Shown one piece after another: positions 59,953 to 64,000 of a stretch of DNA of 64,000 nucleotides; positions within the stretch are counted from its first letter, which is position 1; each line of letters opens with the position of its first letter. The translations under genes were made by a program, and so were the position numbers. A model generated the notes under the pieces. The model saw only the letters and a list, made by a program, of their open reading frames with translations, was not told the DNA's origin and ran no database searches. This stretch comes from Paragonimus skrjabini miyazakii (lineage: Eukaryota; Platyhelminthes; Trematoda; Plagiorchiida; Troglotrematidae), in the NCBI GenBank assembly GCA_014338405.1, contig JTDE01000163.1:250967-314966 (forward strand), read 5' to 3'.

Positions 59953-61199
59953 ACTAGGTCGAACAAAACGGTTTATTACTGCTAAACCTGGGCAGATGGA
60001 TTAGTTAAAGGCTTGAGCGACGTGCGATCAATGGGCCAAATAACGCAACCAAATCACTAGCTAGTGGGAAGGGCCTGAGTTATTATGAGGTATGAGAATT
60101 AGGGTTGTAATAGCAGTCATACCAGAATCTAATATAACATACTTTTTGTTAGGAAATCATGTACCTGGATGGAAAATTCCCTCGATCTTTCCAGTCACTG
60201 TCTGTTCTGTATTAATCACGTGATCCCCTCCTCAATTCCCCCAGTGATCTTTCACGGTTATCATAAATCTCCTGTTGACCTTGCCAATGTTTGCTCTTTC
60301 AGGTCCAGGCAATTTGTTCTTTGTTTTGTTCACCGGTCTTGGAGCCCCAGAACCATACCGCACAAACGCCTACCGGTCTGTTCTCACGCACTCTCCAACA
60401 TCTGCGTTGTTTTCTTCTGGTTGGTCCATATGTATTCAAATAACATACACGTACCTTCCAGAGACAGAGTTGCCGACTTCATACTCGCTTGCTAGCTTTA
60501 ACCGACGGTCACGTTCTTGCTTGTACTACTGGACCTACGCTGCCCAGTTGGTTCTTAAGCCGTTATACTCTCAGTGAACTTGAATAAGTGAGGTTTGTTG
60601 TAAAAGTTATTTCACTTATTATATTTTCAGCAGTACCGTAGTAACAGATCCAACTTGTTTTGACCTTGGAGGTCCGATTTGTCTACGCGTCACCTGACAT
60701 ATCCATTGCACCAGAGCGGTTATTTTACTTAAACTTAGTGCGAAATAAATTATCGCTAACGCGTACCAGTTGACTATTGACAAACCATACAATATACCAA
60801 CAGTAAAACTTCACTTGGCGCCTCATGCGTCAATATTATTAACGGGGAGTTATGCAACCCATTCATAGTTTAAACTGAATTAGTTCTGAGGGACATCTAG
60901 TACAAAACAAACGGATAGAATGGATGAGAGCTTAATAGTGCCCGTAAGCAACGGGCCCTGGATAAATGATCTGCAAGACTAAAGAAAAATGTAGGTATGA
61001 CTGAATCACAACGCAACTGATATACTACGATTTTTAAAGCAAGAACCCATGTGAAACTAAATTACCCGTGTTTTTTTAACACTTAAGAGAATAACACACG
61101 TTCTAAACGTGTCTGGCAAAAACTCTAGGTAGCACAAAAGGAGAACAATTAAATCAAAGAGGGAAAACACATTAGCAGATAATGTGTCAAAATACTTAC
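59953..61199. other. No firm feature
   Basis: Two overlapping plus-strand frames at 60169-60577 stay open. The second starts behind a strong acceptor (tttgctctttcag, ending 60300) and reads GPGNLFFVLFTGLGAPEPYR, but it has no clear donor or recognised domain. It is recorded as an unproven exon candidate. Confidence 0.3.
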
Positions 61200-61268
61200 A
61201 GAGACGTGTATACAGATTAGGATGTCCTACAAAATGTAGGATGTCGAGTTTTATACTACGGTCTGTTG
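61200..61268 (-). CDS. Short exon candidate on the minus strand
   Basis: A 69-base minus-strand segment is bounded by a good acceptor (ggtcatttcgcag) and a consensus donor (GTAAGT). It reads TDRSIKLDILHFVGHPNLYT then RL, with two bases at the start and one at the end. At 22 codons the open frame has no statistical weight, so the call depends on the two splice signals. Confidence 0.2.
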
Positions 61269-61492
61269 CTGCGAAATGACCGGCTTATGTTCTGTGACAA
61301 TAAATTTTCAAGATATTTGACTGAAAAACATTTATTTGCAGATTACAAATTAGTGCGCATAGTCAAGTTATATTGCTGAAAAGTGTATCTGTGCTCAAAG
61401 CAAAGAGAGGGTTCTAGTTTTAGCAGAATTTCATTAACGGCTTCCAAACGATGGCCTTTTCTGCAAATAACTAGTCCCTGTTACCACCGATG

Positions 61493-61592
61493 GGGTGATG
61501 GAAAGCTGGTTCGATCTCACTGGGTCTCATCAGCACCCCTATGCCGGGGAATCGAGATCACGACCCGTGGATAGGCGGCAGATTGTAGTCCA
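61493..61592 (-). repeat. Repeat copy 1 with hammerhead-like core
   Basis: This is an inverted partner of 61769-61866, roughly 75-80% identical by eye. The minus strand reads gtgctgatgagacccagtg, then agatcgaaccagc. That gives a full CUGAUGAG box, a stem II of GACC pairing with GATC, and GAAC instead of GAAA. The plus strand read as ctggttcgatctc also resembles a pol III B box, so a tRNA-derived SINE is the alternative. Confidence 0.5.
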
Positions 61593-61768
61593 TACACTTG
61601 TCTTTTCTGAAGTTGCAGTGCCCGCTCAACTGTCTGCATACCAACCACAAACGGTCAATTGGTTTCAGTCTGTGAGAACTAGAAGCGCAATCGATAACGA
61701 AGGAGATTCATGCATCCTTTTCGAGACATCGCTGATCGTGACTGTGTGGTCTAGTAAATAAGCACCTG

Positions 61769-61866
61769 CACTGCAATCTACCGCTTATTCATGGTTCGCG
61801 GATTCGAGGTTCCGGCCTGAGTGGTGCTGATGAGACCCGGTTAGGTCGAACTGGCTTTTCATCACC
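61769..61866 (+). repeat. Repeat copy 2 with hammerhead-like core
   Basis: The plus-strand partner of the repeat at 61493-61592. It contains CTGATGAG (61827-61834), stem GACC (61834-61837) pairing with GGTC (61844-61847) around a 6-base loop, then GAAC. A short (CAT)n-like tail follows at 61858-61880, as in RTE-mobilised elements. The spacer between the two copies is 176 bases. Confidence 0.5.
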
Positions 61867-61880
61867 ATCATGATGATCAT

Positions 61881-63029
61881 TAAGATCAACTCTTTGCAAA
61901 AACTCCTCAATCCTTTCCGGAGTTTTGGTGCATGGCTAATTGTTTGCAAGCTGGCTCCAATACTGACTGATCAATTTCAGCTTACGAAAAAGAGGAATAA
62001 AAACAGTTAATGAAAGTAACAGAAACTTTTCTGAATTTGCCAAGAATTATCGATATACACAATAATAAAATGTTAGCAACGTCATTTAGAAAACATTTGA
62101 TGAATAGTGGCGGGGAATTTGATAGCTATAAACTAAACAACATTCATATTATACTCGCGGTTTTTCCAGTCGCAGCTAATTTCCTGGTCGTGCACATGAT
62201 ATGCGTTGTTGAGGCGAATTAATGTGAACGAAACTCCGGTGAAGTGGGTCCTTTTGGCATTGACCGGTTCAAAGTTCTATCTAAATGCGAATTTCGAGGT
62301 CATCTGTGAGTGATACGCAATTTACGCTAACCAAATACCCTAGTGGTTATCAGAAGCGAGAACAATAACCAGCAAGTTTGCTAATTTCTGCTACTTCCAC
62401 TTGAAGAGAAGACTTTATCGTGCAGTTACCGATTGAAGAGGACAAGTTGCTGAGTTTCCGTCAGAGCCGATCAGAGATTCTGGAGATTACTAACTGGCTT
62501 GTGTGTATGTTTATGATGGCCAGCACGGTTACCTTATGAAATAGTGAATATTCGAACAAATCCAGGTCATGGTAAGGACATGTACGACTGACAGGCTTCA
62601 GCTAAGGCTAAATTAAGGTCTGAAAGTTAACCTGATTGTTATAGCCGTCGTCAAACGTGAACAGCGATAAACCTGAGTGAAATCCTTCGTATACTGTTTG
62701 TTAGCTCTAGATACGCGTAACACAAATTCTGCTTCGACATATTTACCTGGATTACACCGGTTTTACTGGGGAACAATGTCGGTTGTGATAATTGCGTTGT
62801 GGGAATTGAGTTACGAGAAGTGCGTAGCAAACAAGCTTGTTTTCAATGTTTCATCATCAAGCTAGATACTACATATTTATAGGGGTTTGACAGGGGTAAT
62901 ACACTAATAAGATGAGGGATGATAATCGTTAATGTCACGTTAGTCAGACTCGTGAAGTCTAACTGTGTAACGCCAGTTACTTGGGTTGTAAACGTTTTTT
63001 CGGCAAATCGGCACTCCTACGTAACAGAT
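61881..63029. other. No recognised feature
   Basis: No gene or repeat was identified. The plus-strand frame at 62010-62222 and others are unsupported. Confidence 0.4.
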
Positions 63030-63535
63030 CGATCCGGACTACTGATACATGGCCACGGAGGGTTCAGTGTTTTAACCAGACGTCTTTGTGAGCATAACGG
63101 GGGTGAGTATAAGCGGATTGTGATGGCTAATAAACGACCTTTGACCCATTCCGACTGCACTCCACAGACTCGATAGATCGGCTTGAACGAATCGGCCCGA
63201 TTGATCAGACGGTTTGAGTCGACCAAGTGTGCAGTGACCGCCGATGAGCAAGTCTTCATCGGTCCTCGAGCTAGTCAAGCCGGATGATGCTCCTGCATGC
63301 GTTAATATAGTCGCCTTGTAGTGTGGCCTATGTAGCTTGTTCCACAGGAACAAACGAAAGGGTAAACACAAAAATAGGCAGCATGTACAGGCAGTTTATG
63401 TTTTAGCTGGTGATGCAAAACTCGTGTGGAAGTAAGTCGTACATGCAATTGAGCCGCGAAATAGGTCTTGTTAAGTGCTAAGTTAAGTCTCCTGGTTATA
63501 TTTTCAGCATTGCTATCGTTTTTGGAAGGCAACGT
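63030..63535 (-). mobile_element. PLE 3' part: linker and GIY-YIG domain, another subfamily
   Basis: The minus-strand frame gives NAENITRRLNLALNKTYFAA, LHHQLKHKLPVHAAYFCVY and FVCSCGTSYIGHTTRRLY. The last contains the YIG half of the GIY-YIG nuclease, preceded by CVY for GIY. A frameshift near 63300 leads to VTAHLVDSNRLINRADSFK, then PIYRVCGVQSEWVKGRLLA and ending near PPWPCISS. 5'-truncated at about 63535. The subfamily differs from the copies at 42-57 kb and is closer to the 26.9 kb copy (GYVGRTTDRLNQRM). Confidence 0.85.
63090..63176. repeat. Left arm of an exact 87-base inverted repeat
   Basis: This segment of the PLE 3' part is repeated with no mismatch in inverted orientation at 63914-64000. 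Exact identity contrasts with the heavy decay of other PLE copies. The arm may be longer, because the window ends inside the partner. Confidence 0.95.
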
Positions 63536-63913
63536 AATATAGACAATATTTTGTCTGCAATTTGCGGTATTTCTATCTTTGTGCTAATTATCATGTGCTT
63601 ACAAATAAATCGTTATAGATTGTCATTTTCAAGGAGTGTGTTGAATATAAGCGTTTTCTTCTTCTGTGGTGTTATCTGAGGAGATACTCACGGTTCTATC
63701 TAGTGAACACCGGACTAGATTCTTCTTTTGTCTCAAAGGTACAGAGCTATATAGGTTGATACACTGTCCTTACCTGGCTACTTTACAATGTAATTTACGT
63801 TGTATAGTGCCGTCCTTCCGATGTGACTTGAACACGTCCAAAAACGCTATACCTACTGAGGATTCGGGTTCCAACGTGAAGCGGATGCTTTTGTGGGCAT
63901 AGTTGAAGTGCAC

Positions 63914-64000
63914 CTATCGAGTCTGTGGAGTGCAGTCGGAATGGGTCAAAGGTCGTTTATTAGCCATCACAATCCGCTTATACTCACCCCCGTTATGCTC
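63914..64000 (+). mobile_element. PLE 3' fragment, inverted exact copy (runs off the window)
   Basis: The plus strand encodes YRVCGVQSEWVKGRLLAITI and RLYSPPLC, identical in DNA to the minus-strand PLE at 63090-63176. The copy begins abruptly at 63914, after unrelated sequence, and continues past the end of the window. It is either a separately truncated insertion or an inverted duplication. Confidence 0.9.

Noticed and set aside
60300..60577. Similarity of the frame GPGNLFFVLFTGLGAPEPYR to the last membrane segments of P5-type cation ATPases
   Set aside because: Only a loose G-A-P and Y-x-T-N pattern agrees and it does not align without shifts. The following residues are not hydrophobic enough for the expected membrane helices.
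1..64000. CRISPR arrays, bacterial operons, riboswitches or Rho-independent terminators
   Set aside because: No regularly spaced short repeats, no dense coding and no ribosome-binding context are present. The sequence is eukaryotic in character.

Overview
This window looks like nuclear DNA of an invertebrate animal, most likely a parasitic flatworm and probably a trematode. It is AT-rich (about 60% by eye), has no compact operons, and carries one 100-N assembly gap. It is littered with decayed Penelope-like elements (PLEs with a GIY-YIG endonuclease), RTE-type LINE fragments and tRNA-derived SINE pieces. The organism call is an inference from this repeat mixture and from remembered family patterns. 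No search was run, and no single-copy marker gene was recognised.

No complete gene is visible. Scattered along the plus strand are short open segments bounded by good splice signals. Several have matching reading phases, so they could be exons of one or more host genes with long, transposon-filled introns. The best set is 15192-15403, 21342-21453, 24745-24891, 25247-25413 and 27400-27528. A second set covers 36000-36517, 45882-46059, 46189-46230 (a 42-base micro-exon candidate), 48686-48765 and a terminal exon at 57551-57719. None of the predicted peptides was recognised, so these calls rest on splice sites, phase and open frame only.

Region by region: 1-5 kb holds one exon candidate, RTE LINE debris, a GC-rich patch, the gap and another reverse transcriptase scrap. 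5-15 kb is mostly featureless apart from an RTE remnant at 8.8-9.6 kb. 15-32 kb holds the first exon set, with a decayed PLE at 25.8-27.1 kb. 32-39 kb has four PLE fragments, a PLE terminal region with a hammerhead-like motif and a hairpin repeat. 39-42 kb is quiet. 42.4-45.3 kb holds the most complete PLE, in two halves separated by a small element with perfect inverted ends, and preceded by an inverted PLE 3' end. 45.8-49 kb is rich in exon-like segments. 50-50.7 kb is a tandem and inverted SINE cluster, followed by about 4.7 kb of nothing recognisable. 55.5-57.3 kb is another PLE split by an insertion. 57.5-58.1 kb has two convergent exon candidates. 59.8 kb holds a near-perfect 99-base palindrome. 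61.5-61.9 kb has inverted copies of a repeat with a hammerhead-like core. The window ends in a PLE 3' end and an exact inverted copy of part of it.

The mobile elements do not form a pathway. They are layers of insertion, with PLEs in both orientations, often truncated, and hosting younger inserts. The most notable features are the inverted and palindromic structures at PLE ends and the hammerhead-like motifs, which fit what is known of PLE terminal repeats.
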